The position numbers were made by a program, and so were the translations under genes. From a virus: 24,375 nt of DNA. Positions 13,123-20,202 of this stretch are shown piece after piece (position 1 is the stretch's first letter; each line of letters starts with the position of its first letter). The notes below the pieces were generated by a model. The model ran no database searches. It was given only the letters and a program-made list of their open reading frames with translations, and was not told where the DNA came from. Where the stretch lies: positions 1-24,375 of IMG/VR virus record IMGVR_UViG_3300009181_000324; one strand, written 5' to 3'.

Positions 13123-13151
13123 TTGACAGTATCACTACGGTGATATAAAAT
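13123..13151 (+). promoter_or_regulatory. Rightward early promoter with operator O2
   Basis: TTGACA (6/6), a 17-base spacer, then TAAAAT (5/6) form a strong promoter for the long rightward operon, with a predicted start near 13158. The spacer holds TATCACTACGGTGATA (13130-13145), with 6-bp half-sites TATCAC and GTGATA around TACG. A bound repressor would cover the region between the -35 and -10 boxes. Confidence 0.82.
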
Positions 13152-13212
13152 CACAGCCATCGACGGGCGAACGACCAACTAACCAGCCCGGCGACGTGAA
13201 GGAGACACACAG

Positions 13213-13707
13213 ATGAACACCAAAACCTACACCCAGCGCAGCAAGGGCGGGCGAACGACGGCGCGCCTCGGACGGATGCATGACGGTGCAGTGCTTGCCC
13301 GCGCATTCGATGGAGACGTCACCGACGAGGCGCGTGTCACCATGGCGCGCGAGATCAAGACCGCGCTGAAGCGGTTCCGGGCCGCTGCGGCCGGCGAGTT
13401 CGACGCGCTGGCGCAGGCCATCCCGGGCCGCTGCGAAGGCGACCAGCGCAGCGCCACAACGATCCTGCGCGAAGTTGCGCGCGCGAACGGCGACGCGGCT
13501 GCGCTCGCTGCGCTCATGAACGAGTGGATTGCCCGCGCCGTGCAGGCCGAGCTCGCATCCGACGAAGCGCGCAACGGCTGGCGCGGCGCGGGCAAGACGT
13601 GGGCACAAGTAGAGCCGGTGGCCGGCGCGGCCGACGCCGAGCGCGCCAACTATGCGACAGCATCGCGCATGGCGCGTCTGATGCTCATGACGGGGGTGGC
13701 AGCATGA
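13213..13707 (+). CDS. Unknown protein, first gene of the rightward operon
   Basis: A 164-residue Ala-rich, mainly helical protein not recognised. It has a basic, Thr-rich start (YTQRSKGGRTTARLGRM) and repeated helix-forming stretches (ALKRFRAAAAGEFDALAQAI). No membrane segment is seen. AAGGAG lies 9 bases before the ATG, and the leader from the promoter at 13123-13151 is about 55 bases, so it should be one of the first rightward products. In lambda this place holds N, but nothing here resembles an arginine-rich antiterminator beyond the basic N-terminus. The stop overlaps the next start as ATGA. Confidence 0.68.
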   Translation: MNTKTYTQRSKGGRTTARLGRMHDGAVLARAFDGDVTDEARVTMAREIKTALKRFRAAAAGEFDALAQAIPGRCEGDQRSATTILREVARANGDAAALAALMNEWIARAVQAELASDEARNGWRGAGKTWAQVEPVAGAADAERANYATASRMARLMLMTGVAA

Positions 13708-13934
13708 GCCGCTCTACCGGCATCACTGGCCGCGCGATGGCCGTCGGGGTAGCGCGCGCGTGGCTCCGGCACGCGGCAGACCGCGCGCAGGTCCTGATGA
13801 GCCACGAGGCGCGTATTTGCCTGGCAGCCGCAGAGCGCGCCACGCAGAGCCCGGCACTGACGGCGGAAGACCGCGCGCAGCTCATGAGCGAGCGCGCAGC
13901 CGTGGTGGCTGCGATGCCGTGGGGGCGAGCGTGA
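13704..13934 (+). CDS. Small unknown helical protein
   Basis: A 76-residue Ala/Arg-rich protein (VGVARAWLRHAADRAQVLMSHEARICLAAAERA), predicted helical, with no recognisable motif. The ATG overlaps the previous stop (ATGA) and the TGA overlaps the next ATG (TGATG), so it is translationally coupled on both sides. That coupling and its codon pattern support a real gene. Confidence 0.55.
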   Translation: MSRSTGITGRAMAVGVARAWLRHAADRAQVLMSHEARICLAAAERATQSPALTAEDRAQLMSERAAVVAAMPWGRA

Positions 13935-14101
13935 TGCCGAGCACACCAAAGGGATGGGCCATCAGCGCGCTCGTGCTCTGCGCAATCTGGGGCGTCATGA
14001 TCCTGATCGGATCGTGGGACGCCGAAAACAACGCCGCGTATGCGCGGCACCAGAACTGCCGCGTTGCGCAGGTCGCAACCTGCGCGGAGGCGTCGAAATG
14101 A
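13934..14101 (+). CDS. Single-span membrane peptide
   Basis: A 55-residue product with one membrane segment at about residues 8-28 (WAISALVLCAIWGVMILIGSW) and a short polar tail containing two Cys (NCRVAQVATC). The start overlaps the preceding stop as TGATG and the stop overlaps the next start as ATGA. Function unknown. Small early membrane peptides of phages can affect superinfection or host membrane proteins, but nothing specific is shown here. Confidence 0.55.
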   Translation: MPSTPKGWAISALVLCAIWGVMILIGSWDAENNAAYARHQNCRVAQVATCAEASK

Positions 14102-14202
14102 AAATCGGCATCGGCTATGTGATCGCAATTGCGTTGAGCGTCGTGTTGTGCGTTGGCTTCACCGTCGCTGCGGCGTCGGGGCTTGCCGGGGTGGCGCGAT
14201 GA
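14098..14202 (+). CDS. 34-residue membrane peptide
   Basis: A very small product that is nearly all one hydrophobic segment (IGIGYVIAIALSVVLCVGF, then Ala/Gly-rich). It is coupled by ATGA overlaps to the genes on both sides. It could also be a signal-like or non-functional spacer frame, but three successive 4-base overlaps in one run argue for translation. Confidence 0.48.
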   Translation: MKIGIGYVIAIALSVVLCVGFTVAAASGLAGVAR

Positions 14203-14492
14203 GCGCGCGTGCGCTGTCGGACATCGTCGCGGAAATGCGCGCGCTGCGTGAATCTGCCGATACGGATGAGCCGATGTTTAGTTCAAGCTATTTCGACGCG
14301 CTGCACGCGCAGGCCTGCACCGCAGCCGACGCCGAGGAGGCCGCGGCGTGGCGGGCCTACAACGATTACGTCATCGATGAGTGCGCGTGGCAAGCGCGCA
14401 CAGCAGCGATTGATTCGCTATGGGACACCGTGCGGACGCTCACGCGCTACAGCATGGCGCACCGGGCGGACATGGAACAGGACCTGGCGTAA
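14199..14492 (+). CDS. Small unknown acidic helical protein
   Basis: A 97-residue acidic protein (LSDIVAEMRALRESADTDEPMF; AADAEEAAAWRAYNDYVIDECAW), predicted all-helical, not recognised. The ATG overlaps the stop of the 34-residue membrane peptide as ATGA. It is the last gene before the Bet/RecT-type gene, 22 bases away, and is likely co-transcribed with it. Confidence 0.6.
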   Translation: MSARALSDIVAEMRALRESADTDEPMFSSSYFDALHAQACTAADAEEAAAWRAYNDYVIDECAWQARTAAIDSLWDTVRTLTRYSMAHRADMEQDLA

Positions 14493-14514
14493 GCCGGCCC
14501 AAGAAGGATAAAAA

Positions 14515-15417
14515 ATGGGACAGATGGAAATCACAGGCAGCTCGCAGGCTCTTGCGCCGGTGCGCGACTTCTCGGCGGCAGAGATGGACGTCATCAAAAC
14601 CGTCATCGCGCGCGGCGCGTCCGACGTTGAACTCAAGATGTTCGTGGCAATGGCCACCAAGCTTGGCCTCGACCCGCTGAGCAAACAGATCTACTGCGTC
14701 AAGCGCCACGTGAAGCAGGCCAACGGCCAGTGGGTCGACGCAATAACGATTGTCGTCGGCATCGACGGCTACCGGCTGGCGGCGGACCGCACCGGGCGCT
14801 ACTGCCCCGGCCGTGCGCCGACCTACGAATACGACGACGACGGGCGCGTGACGTCGGCCACGGCGTACGTGCTCAAGCTCGCCGGTGGCGCGTGGCACGA
14901 AGTGTCGGCCGTCGCATTCTGGGACGAGTACGCGCAGACAAACAAAGAAGGCGCGCCGACAGCAATGTGGGTCAAGATGCCGCGGCTCATGCTGGGCAAG
15001 TGCGCCGAAGCGCTTGCGCTGCGCCGGGCCTTCCCGGCTGAACTCTCGGGCGTCTACACCGAGGATGAGATGGCGCAGGCGCAAAACGACGCGCCTCCTG
15101 CGATGGTCGCGCATCCCGTCGTCAACGCGCCACCGGCCATCACGGCGCCGGCGGCAACGGCAAAGCCGCACAGCGGGAATGTTGGTGACGCCATGTGGAA
15201 GATGGAAATCTCCGCGCTCGGCGTCAAGGCGAAATCAATTATCAAAGAAGTCGCCGACTTGCCCGACGAGCAGCGCGAGCGACTGGTGAACGCGATGAAG
15301 ATCGCGCGCGACGTGCTGAGCCAGAACGGGTCCAGCACCGCAGACCATCGCGCGTTCGCGATCTCGGCGCTCAAGCGCGCCATCGGGATCGAGAAGGAAA
15401 AATCGCAGCAGGCGTAG
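14515..15417 (+). CDS. bet: RecT/Bet-type single-strand annealing protein
   Basis: A 300-residue protein with the lambda Bet/RecT-family core. Landmarks are MFVAMATKLGLDPLSKQIY (42-60), an IDGYRLAADRTGRY segment (83-96), then MWVKMPRLMLGKCAEALALRRAFP (151-174) followed by LSGVYTEDEM. The family anneals complementary single strands and promotes recombination with a partner exonuclease and SSB. No exonuclease of the lambda Exo type is next to it; the VRR-NUC or PD-(D/E)XK proteins of the leftward operon could serve, but that is a guess. The C-terminal third is Ala/Pro-rich and then helical. AAGGA lies 7 bases before the ATG. Confidence 0.93.
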   Translation: MGQMEITGSSQALAPVRDFSAAEMDVIKTVIARGASDVELKMFVAMATKLGLDPLSKQIYCVKRHVKQANGQWVDAITIVVGIDGYRLAADRTGRYCPGRAPTYEYDDDGRVTSATAYVLKLAGGAWHEVSAVAFWDEYAQTNKEGAPTAMWVKMPRLMLGKCAEALALRRAFPAELSGVYTEDEMAQAQNDAPPAMVAHPVVNAPPAITAPAATAKPHSGNVGDAMWKMEISALGVKAKSIIKEVADLPDEQRERLVNAMKIARDVLSQNGSSTADHRAFAISALKRAIGIEKEKSQQA

Positions 15418-15467
15418 ATCGGCCAGGGCTTCGGCGGCGCAGGCTGTCGGAGCATTCAGGAGAAAAA

Positions 15468-15776
15468 ATGATTCAGGAAACGATTCAGGAAATGATCGAC
15501 TACGACAAAGACCTTATCGAGCCCGGCCGCGACTGGGGCAACGTGTGGCGACGTAACGCCGTCGCCCTGCTCACGCGCACCAACATGGATCTGCACTGGC
15601 TGTACACCATGCGCGACGTCGACGCGGCGTGCGATGAGCTGCTCAGCAGCACAGAGCCCGTGCGCGTGTCGTTCAACGCGTTTATGCGCGCGCCGGAGCG
15701 CATCAGGCACCTGTGCGTGGACGACCTTGAATGCAAGCACGCGAATGCGGCATACCGGGCGTTTTTCAACCGCTAG
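15468..15776 (+). CDS. Small unknown protein
   Basis: A 102-residue protein not recognised, acidic at the start (IQETIQEMIDYDKDLIEPGRDWG) and helical, with a Cys/His-containing end (RIRHLCVDDLECKHANAAYRAFF). The ATG is chosen for CAGGAG 7 bases upstream and lies 50 bases after the bet stop. A longer upstream frame only mirrors the end of bet. The gene ends just before a GC-rich hairpin. Confidence 0.65.
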   Translation: MIQETIQEMIDYDKDLIEPGRDWGNVWRRNAVALLTRTNMDLHWLYTMRDVDAACDELLSSTEPVRVSFNAFMRAPERIRHLCVDDLECKHANAAYRAFFNR

Positions 15777-15777
15777 T

Positions 15778-15813
15778 TGATTTGCCCGGCGGCACAGGTC
15801 GCCGGGCGCATCA
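15778..15813. other. Intergenic GC-rich hairpin
   Basis: GCCCGGCG and CGCCGGGC pair perfectly (8 bp) around an 8-base loop, with flanking TTGAT/ATCAA extending the dyad. No T-run follows on either strand, so it is not a standard terminator. It fills the gap between two genes and leaves no room for a Shine-Dalgarno site before the next ATG, so it may limit translation or mark an RNA processing site. Confidence 0.55.
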
Positions 15814-15817
15814 AATC

Positions 15818-16198
15818 ATGGACACGAAAAGATTCACCCGCAATTACCTTGGCAGCCAGTGGCACACACAGGAAGGCGCGTTCCGCTGCATATCGCACGT
15901 GCTGGCCGGCATCGCGCTCACGATTTCGCGCGGCGATTTGCTCGACGAAGCGCAGATTGCCGACCTGGAGGAAATTGCAAAAGAGAAGTCGCTCTGGCCC
16001 GAAACGCGCAAAACGGTCAACAAGCTGTTTGCCGAAAACAAAGCGCAAAACGAAGAAACTCAAAAGATGCAAGACACCCTTTTGGCGCTCGGAGAGCACC
16101 AGCGCGAACGCAATCGCATTTTCATAGAACGGGCGCGCGCCGTATTTCGCGCGGCCGACGATGACAGCAACGACAACAAGAGCGCTTCGGAGGCTTAG
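15818..16198 (+). CDS. Unknown helical protein
   Basis: A 126-residue protein not recognised. It appears helical with a charged coiled-coil-like second half (LFAENKAQNEETQKMQDTLLALGEHQRERNR) and an acidic Ser/Asn-rich tail. There is no signal or membrane segment. The ATG at 15818 lies just after a strong hairpin and has no clear ribosome site; the longer frame from 15731 overlaps the previous gene and is less likely. Confidence 0.6.
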   Translation: MDTKRFTRNYLGSQWHTQEGAFRCISHVLAGIALTISRGDLLDEAQIADLEEIAKEKSLWPETRKTVNKLFAENKAQNEETQKMQDTLLALGEHQRERNRIFIERARAVFRAADDDSNDNKSASEA

Positions 16199-16217
16199 GT
16201 CGCCGGCATTACTCACC

Positions 16218-16607
16218 ATGAACCACGAAGACGCAAGACGCATCATTGACGAGCTGAGCAACGCGCGCACCGCGATCGACGCAGCAACCGTTGAGCGCGA
16301 CATGCTCATCGACTCCCTGCTTACGCTCGAACAGAAGGCGCAGATCCAAGAAATCCGCGACGAGTTCGACGAGCGCATCGACGCCGCGCGTGCCACTGCG
16401 GAATTGATGGAAGCGCAGGCGAAAGCCGCGGTGAAGGAAATCGGCGAGTCGGTCAAGGGCGAGCGCATGACGGCCGTGTGGTCCAGGCCGCAGGTGACGT
16501 GGGACGGCGACGGCCTGCTCGCCATGGCTAAAAATCCAGAGTTTGTCTGGCTCAAAGAATTCATGAAATGCGGAGAGCCGCGAATCTCCATCAGGACGCG
16601 ATCATGA
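16218..16607 (+). CDS. Coiled-coil protein, possibly Gam-like or recombination accessory
   Basis: A 129-residue protein. Residues about 5-80 form a long charged helix (LSNARTAIDAATVERDMLIDSLL ending MEAQAKAAVKEIGESVKGERM). A compact end with AVWSRPQVTWDGDGLLAMA and KCGEPRISIRTRS follows. This ending resembles small phage proteins found near recT-type genes, some described as host-nuclease inhibitors of the Gam type, but I recall this only in outline and cannot confirm it. Location two genes after bet fits a recombination accessory role. The stop overlaps the next ATG (ATGA). Confidence 0.6.
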   Translation: MNHEDARRIIDELSNARTAIDAATVERDMLIDSLLTLEQKAQIQEIRDEFDERIDAARATAELMEAQAKAAVKEIGESVKGERMTAVWSRPQVTWDGDGLLAMAKNPEFVWLKEFMKCGEPRISIRTRS

Positions 16608-17167
16608 CACCAGAACAAATCGAAGTCACCACGGTTTCGGCCACGTGGAATCCTGAACGCGCTGATAAAGCCTTCGCAGATGGCCGGCATGCCGTCAGTC
16701 TCGCCTTTATGGCGAATCCGGATTCACTCAAGGGCGTTCAGCGTGTCGTCGTGGACGCCGACGCGTGGTCCATGCATATCTACCGCTCAGGAGAACCGAG
16801 CGACGAGCAAATGCATTTGTGGGAAGAGGTGCGGGAAGGCGCGCGGGAAGGCGCGCGGGAAGGCACGGAAATCTATTGGTATGACGTATCGGAGTTGTGG
16901 ACCAACGCAAAAAGTTTTCGGGATCAACACGGCGTAATTGAAAGTTTAGACGTAAGCCTGCACGGACTGATTGAAACCTTTCAAAGGTTTATAGGCGGCA
17001 AATGCCAAGACGATGACGCGTTGGGCGCGTCTTATCTTTGTTTTTACACAGACGCTGTTATTCATCCGCTTATTTACGACATCGTGAACGCCATCGCGTT
17101 GCAGACACACCTGCGCATGACGGCGCTGCAGAAGCGCGCCATTGGCGACAAGGACATCGCGCAATGA
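16604..17167 (+). CDS. Unknown protein with a short internal repeat
   Basis: A 187-residue protein not recognised. The N-terminal half looks like an alpha/beta fold (VQRVVVDADAWSMHIYRSG). An RE-GA repeat (REGAREGAREGT) encoded by three 12-bp units follows, then a helical C-terminal half rich in aromatic residues (LYDIVNAIAL-type stretches). Expansion or loss of the repeat would keep the frame. It is coupled to both neighbours by 4-base overlaps. Confidence 0.6.
   Translation: MTPEQIEVTTVSATWNPERADKAFADGRHAVSLAFMANPDSLKGVQRVVVDADAWSMHIYRSGEPSDEQMHLWEEVREGAREGAREGTEIYWYDVSELWTNAKSFRDQHGVIESLDVSLHGLIETFQRFIGGKCQDDDALGASYLCFYTDAVIHPLIYDIVNAIALQTHLRMTALQKRAIGDKDIAQ
16831..16866 (+). repeat. Three tandem 12-bp units
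   Basis: GCGGGAAGGCGC occurs twice, followed by one copy with a single change near its end. The repeat lies in frame within the 16604-17167 gene and encodes REGA units. Likely a slippage product that makes a flexible charged linker. Confidence 0.85.
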
Positions 17168-17436
17168 GTTTCGGAATATTTTGCATTGCTTGCGGCGCAA
17201 CTGACTGCGATTTTGAAAAACATCACTATCCGGTTCCAAGACTTGCAGGCGGAAAGAGCACCATATCGCTGTGCAGAACGTGCCACAACCTGGTATCTCG
17301 CATTCCTTTGAAAGACTGGCCGTGGGAAGTTTACAAAGCGGTAATTGAGTCCGACTTTCGCGGGCCTGCGTTGCTGGCGTTTTTGAAAATCGTTGAAAAG
17401 TATTACAGAGAGCCGGAGAACCATGACAACCAATGA
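17164..17436 (+). CDS. HNH-like small zinc protein
   Basis: A 90-residue protein with Cys7/Cys10, a His-His pair at 20-21 (KHHYPVPRLAGG) and LCRTCHN with Cys37, Cys40 and His41. This is the pattern of phage HNH endonucleases, in which the HH pair and the final His bind the catalytic metal and the four Cys hold zinc. The usual Asn and last His are not obvious (Thr33, Ser45), so activity is uncertain. Phage HNH proteins may act as nickases in packaging or recombination, or be homing remnants. It is coupled upstream (ATGA) and overlaps the next gene by 14 bases. Confidence 0.78.
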   Translation: MSFGIFCIACGATDCDFEKHHYPVPRLAGGKSTISLCRTCHNLVSRIPLKDWPWEVYKAVIESDFRGPALLAFLKIVEKYYREPENHDNQ

Positions 17437-17656
17437 AAGACTCCTGCTGGAAATGCTTCGCGCGGTAACGCTCGTGCTGCGCGTGCTGCTCGGGCACACG
17501 GAAATGGCGCACGCGCAATCGGCGCGCAACATCGCCACGGACGTATTTACCGACGATTCGTATCGCGCGCTCACACCTGCGATGCGCGCCGTATTTGCCG
17601 ACGCGGGCACAGCCATCACCGACGCCGCAGGCGCGGTGAAAGGATTGAAGCCGTGA
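17423..17656 (+). CDS. Small unknown helical protein
   Basis: A 77-residue protein, helical with Leu/Ala-rich segments (RLLLEMLRAVTLVLRVLLGH), not recognised. GAGAACC precedes its ATG, which lies inside the end of the HNH-like gene. Its TGA overlaps the GTG start of the next gene, indicating a translated pair. Confidence 0.58.
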   Translation: MTTNERLLLEMLRAVTLVLRVLLGHTEMAHAQSARNIATDVFTDDSYRALTPAMRAVFADAGTAITDAAGAVKGLKP

Positions 17657-17889
17657 CTCCGCAGCAGAAAGACATCGTAATCCGCATGCTCACCGAGTCG
17701 CTGCAGGCGCTCTCCTGCCCGCACGCTCACGCAAGAAAAATTATTGCGCAGCATCGCGACGACATCGGACGGCTTCGCGCGCAGATTGTGGCTGAGCCGA
17801 CGGACGAAGGCGCGGGGCTGTTGCTTGTGCACGAAGCGCAGCTCGCGCTGTGGGCCGCGTGGAAATCGGCGACGGACGCCGCGCAATAA
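17653..17889 (+). CDS. Small unknown helical protein (GTG start)
   Basis: A 78-residue, fully helical protein (QQKDIVIRMLTESLQALSCPHAHARKIIAQH) with no recognised domain. The GTG start overlaps the previous stop as GTGA. It precedes the clamp-like gene by 12 bases. Confidence 0.58.
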   Translation: MTPQQKDIVIRMLTESLQALSCPHAHARKIIAQHRDDIGRLRAQIVAEPTDEGAGLLLVHEAQLALWAAWKSATDAAQ

Positions 17890-17901
17890 ACCGGGAATTT
17901 T

Positions 17902-18705
17902 ATGAGTGAAGAAAATTTCGAAATCGGCGTGCTGCCATTTGGAAAACTGGCGGCAATGGTGAACAGCGTTTCGTATCTCGCCAGGCTCAACCGCGAGTGC
18001 TACCGCTCTGTTTATTTTGCCGTGAAGGACGGCGCGCTGCGCCTGTTCGCCACCGACGGAATATCGGCCGCGTGGATTACGCACCCGGTTGAAGCCGGCG
18101 ACTGCGAGAGCATCGCCGCAAACAACGCGGAGCTGGAAACGGCAGTTGCTTCGTTTAAAAAAGACGCCGCAAAGCAGAACGTGTTTTTGTCGCGCGTTGG
18201 CAACGAGCTCGTGCTGGAATCGTACGGCCTTGCGCAGCGGCGCGCGTCGATTGCAAGCAGCATTAAGTACGAGTCTCTAACGGCGCACAAGATCCCGGCG
18301 GCAAGCGCGCACGTCAACGTCAAAGACGCTTTGAAGGCACTGACTTCAATTTCAAAAAATCACAAAACCATTGCGATTCACTTTCAGCGCGGCGACGAAG
18401 CAACTGCGGCGTGGATGGACGTAAAAATAAAAACCGTCAACACCGAAGCTTCCTTTAAATCGCACGCCACGTGGAGCCCGGTGCTCGCGCTCTCAGGCGC
18501 AGCGGCCTGCCCTGCTCTCGGCGACGGCAAAAGCTTTCGCTTGTATTTTCAGACAAAATTTTTTATAGACGCGCTGAGGCATTCCGGGAAAGAAGCCATC
18601 GTGCGTATGTTTCCATCGCATCCGACGGGATACGGCGGCGTGTCTGTAACGGGCGACAACGAATGCACGCATCTCATCAGCCCGGTCAAGGAAACGGCGG
18701 TTTGA
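17902..18705 (+). CDS. Putative DnaN-like sliding clamp
   Basis: A 267-residue protein. The early segment VKDGALRLFATDGISAAWI (41-59) resembles the strand-helix region of beta clamps (typically LxLxATDxExxI). The end (NECTHLISPVK) resembles the clamp C-terminal strand (YVVMPMRL-type). A central VFLSRVGNELVLES repeats the beta-hairpin style. The family wraps DNA and tethers polymerase. At 267 residues it is shorter than bacterial DnaN (about 370, three domains), as if one domain were lost or it were a diverged phage clamp. No polymerase or loader is seen in the window. The match is by pattern only; the alternative is an unrelated beta-rich phage protein. Confidence 0.45.
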   Translation: MSEENFEIGVLPFGKLAAMVNSVSYLARLNRECYRSVYFAVKDGALRLFATDGISAAWITHPVEAGDCESIAANNAELETAVASFKKDAAKQNVFLSRVGNELVLESYGLAQRRASIASSIKYESLTAHKIPAASAHVNVKDALKALTSISKNHKTIAIHFQRGDEATAAWMDVKIKTVNTEASFKSHATWSPVLALSGAAACPALGDGKSFRLYFQTKFFIDALRHSGKEAIVRMFPSHPTGYGGVSVTGDNECTHLISPVKETAV

Positions 18706-18706
18706 A

Positions 18707-18937
18707 ATGAACATCGACGAAATCATTATCCAGATGAACCGCACGGCTGCGCCCGCTCGCAGCGAGTCTATCGAGTCCGTCGCCGCGCGGATCGAAGTCA
18801 TGCATTCCCTTCTCGCACGCGCGAAGGAGCTGGGCCGCAGCCCTGAGATGCGCGCGCGAATTTTGCACAACACGCTCGTGCCGCAGATGCGCGTACGCAT
18901 GCGCGAGCTGTTTTGCGCGGAAGGAATCCAACTGTGA
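18707..18937 (+). CDS. Small unknown helical protein
   Basis: A 76-residue helical protein (ESIESVAARIEVMHSLLARAKELG), not recognised. The ATG follows the previous stop by one base. Its TGA overlaps the GTG of the next gene. It has no Cys cluster, signal or membrane segment. Confidence 0.58.
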   Translation: MNIDEIIIQMNRTAAPARSESIESVAARIEVMHSLLARAKELGRSPEMRARILHNTLVPQMRVRMRELFCAEGIQL

Positions 18938-19179
18938 AAAAAGAAATTGCCAGCAACCTGCTCATCGAAGAAATCCGCGCCGTCAGTCGTCACACTCGCG
19001 GCGACGCCACCGACGTGCTCGCGCAAAAATTGCGCCGCGTTCTGGAAATTGAGCGCGAAGCCCGCATCGGAAACAGGATCGACGCGGGCGTTCGCGCCGA
19101 AATTGAACGGGCGCACGACCAGCTTCAGCGCGGCATCCTGCATCGTTTGGGAATCACGCGCACGGAATGGTGGTACTGA
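18934..19179 (+). CDS. Small unknown helical protein (GTG start)
   Basis: An 81-residue helical protein (SNLLIEEIRAVSRHTRG; LRRVLEIEREARIGNRIDAG). GTG at 18934 is preferred over an upstream TTG at 18913 because AAGGA lies 7 bases before it and it overlaps the previous stop as GTGA. The stop overlaps the next start as TGATG. Function unknown. Confidence 0.58.
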   Translation: MKKEIASNLLIEEIRAVSRHTRGDATDVLAQKLRRVLEIEREARIGNRIDAGVRAEIERAHDQLQRGILHRLGITRTEWWY

Positions 19180-19562
19180 TGCCAACGCGCTACGTCAACC
19201 TTACGACGCATGACGTGCGCGTGTATACCGGACACTGCCACGATCCATACTCCGACCGGAATTTGGAGAACTGGATCATGCTCCCGTATACCGGCTTGGT
19301 AGCGCGCGTGGATTCAATCTCAGAGACGACCAGCGTTGGCGGCGTCCAAACGCTGCGCATGCACATGGGCGCAACCGTTGGAATTCCAGGCGCTCAGCCT
19401 GGCGTTGTCTATGTCACGTCTTCGCTCAGCGCGCGCACTGCAATGCGCATCGACGTTGTCAGCCCGGACATTGACCGGAGCCCGGTGCTCGACAGTCAGG
19501 ACAGAATTTACGCCGTGCGCGGCTGGAAGCAGTGGATTGAAAAGGAAAGCGAAGGCGAATGA
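19179..19562 (+). CDS. Unknown beta-rich protein, possibly a known mobile-element family
   Basis: A 127-residue protein with strand-rich sequence: PTRYVNLTTHDVRVYTG at the start, LPYTGLVARVDSISETTSVGGV in the middle, and AVRGWKQW near the end. It recalls a family of unknown function found on plasmids and phages that begins YxNLTPH and has a GxVARV block, but this is from memory and untested. The ATG overlaps the preceding stop as TGATG. Confidence 0.6.
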   Translation: MPTRYVNLTTHDVRVYTGHCHDPYSDRNLENWIMLPYTGLVARVDSISETTSVGGVQTLRMHMGATVGIPGAQPGVVYVTSSLSARTAMRIDVVSPDIDRSPVLDSQDRIYAVRGWKQWIEKESEGE

Positions 19563-19828
19563 ACCGCGACGAACTTCTTTCTGCGCTCAACGCGTGCGGG
19601 TGGCGCGCAAAAGCGGCGGCGGAGATGCTGCACTTTTCGCCTCACACTGTAAACCTTTACACCCGCATTTACCGGCTGTATGCGCTGCGCCCGTGCTCCG
19701 TGTGCGGCAGGCAGTGGGAGCGCACAAACATGCGCCGCGTGTGCAGCGACGGGTGCCGCGTGCAGGCCAATCGCAAAAGAGCGAGCGCGTACAAACGACG
19801 ACGCGCCGCGGCACAGGTGCGATGGTGA
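19559..19828 (+). CDS. Helix-turn-helix plus zinc-knuckle DNA-binding protein
   Basis: An 89-residue protein. Residues about 4-35 resemble a Fis/HTH segment (LLSALNACGWRAKAAAEMLHFSPHTVNLY). A CxxC...CxxxC knuckle (Cys46, 49, 62, 66) and a basic tail (KRASAYKRRRAAAQ) follow. The knuckle matches those in the leftward zinc-finger genes at 7481-9165. It is probably a small DNA-binding regulator. Coupled upstream by ATGA; overlaps the secreted protein gene by 7 bases. Confidence 0.7.
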   Translation: MNRDELLSALNACGWRAKAAAEMLHFSPHTVNLYTRIYRLYALRPCSVCGRQWERTNMRRVCSDGCRVQANRKRASAYKRRRAAAQVRW

Positions 19829-20202
19829 TCGCAGCTGTGCTCACCCTGACGCTCAGCATCAGCGCCTACACCCCATCCGCTAACGCCATCAGCAGCGGGC
19901 GCATCATGGCGGACGGACGCGCGCCTTTCTTCGGCGCGTTCGCCTGCCCGCACAACATCCCGCTCGGTTCGCGCGTCACGCTCATCGGCCGCATCGCCGA
20001 ACGCGCGCGCGCAATGCGCCTGCCCGTCGTCGGCGTGTGCGCAGACCGATTCTCGCGGCAATACGCGAGCGGGCATCTTGATATCTGCATCCCGCAGTCC
20101 TATGCGGGATTTGGGAATTCGGCGCGCCTGCGCTGGGCGTATCTCTGGGGACGCGCGCGCGGACAGGTCGTCATTGACACCAGCACAATGGAGAACAGAT
20201 AA
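19822..20202 (+). CDS. Exported 3D-domain (double-psi beta-barrel) protein
   Basis: A 126-residue protein with a hydrophobic signal sequence at 1-22 (VIAAVLTLTLSISAYTPSANA) and a compact domain with ACPHNIPLGSRVTL (41-54), VCADRF (72-77) and HLDICI (85-90). This pattern of PLG and two aspartates fits the 3D domain of MltA- and RlpA-like barrels, which act on or bind peptidoglycan. It would work outside the membrane, perhaps on the wall during infection or in a lysogen. It is unusual for it to lie in the early rightward operon. The ATG has no strong ribosome site but overlaps the upstream gene. Confidence 0.68.
   Translation: MVIAAVLTLTLSISAYTPSANAISSGRIMADGRAPFFGAFACPHNIPLGSRVTLIGRIAERARAMRLPVVGVCADRFSRQYASGHLDICIPQSYAGFGNSARLRWAYLWGRARGQVVIDTSTMENR

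Noticed and set aside
15778-15813. Intrinsic terminator after the 15468 gene
   Set aside because: The stem is strong, but no T-run follows on either strand, and downstream genes appear to belong to the same operon.
16831-16866. CRISPR-like repeat
   Set aside because: Three adjacent 12-bp units without spacers, in frame within a gene; a simple tandem repeat.
17074-18084. Minus-strand frame of 336 codons
   Set aside because: Opposes the HNH-like and clamp-like genes and has no coherent domain.
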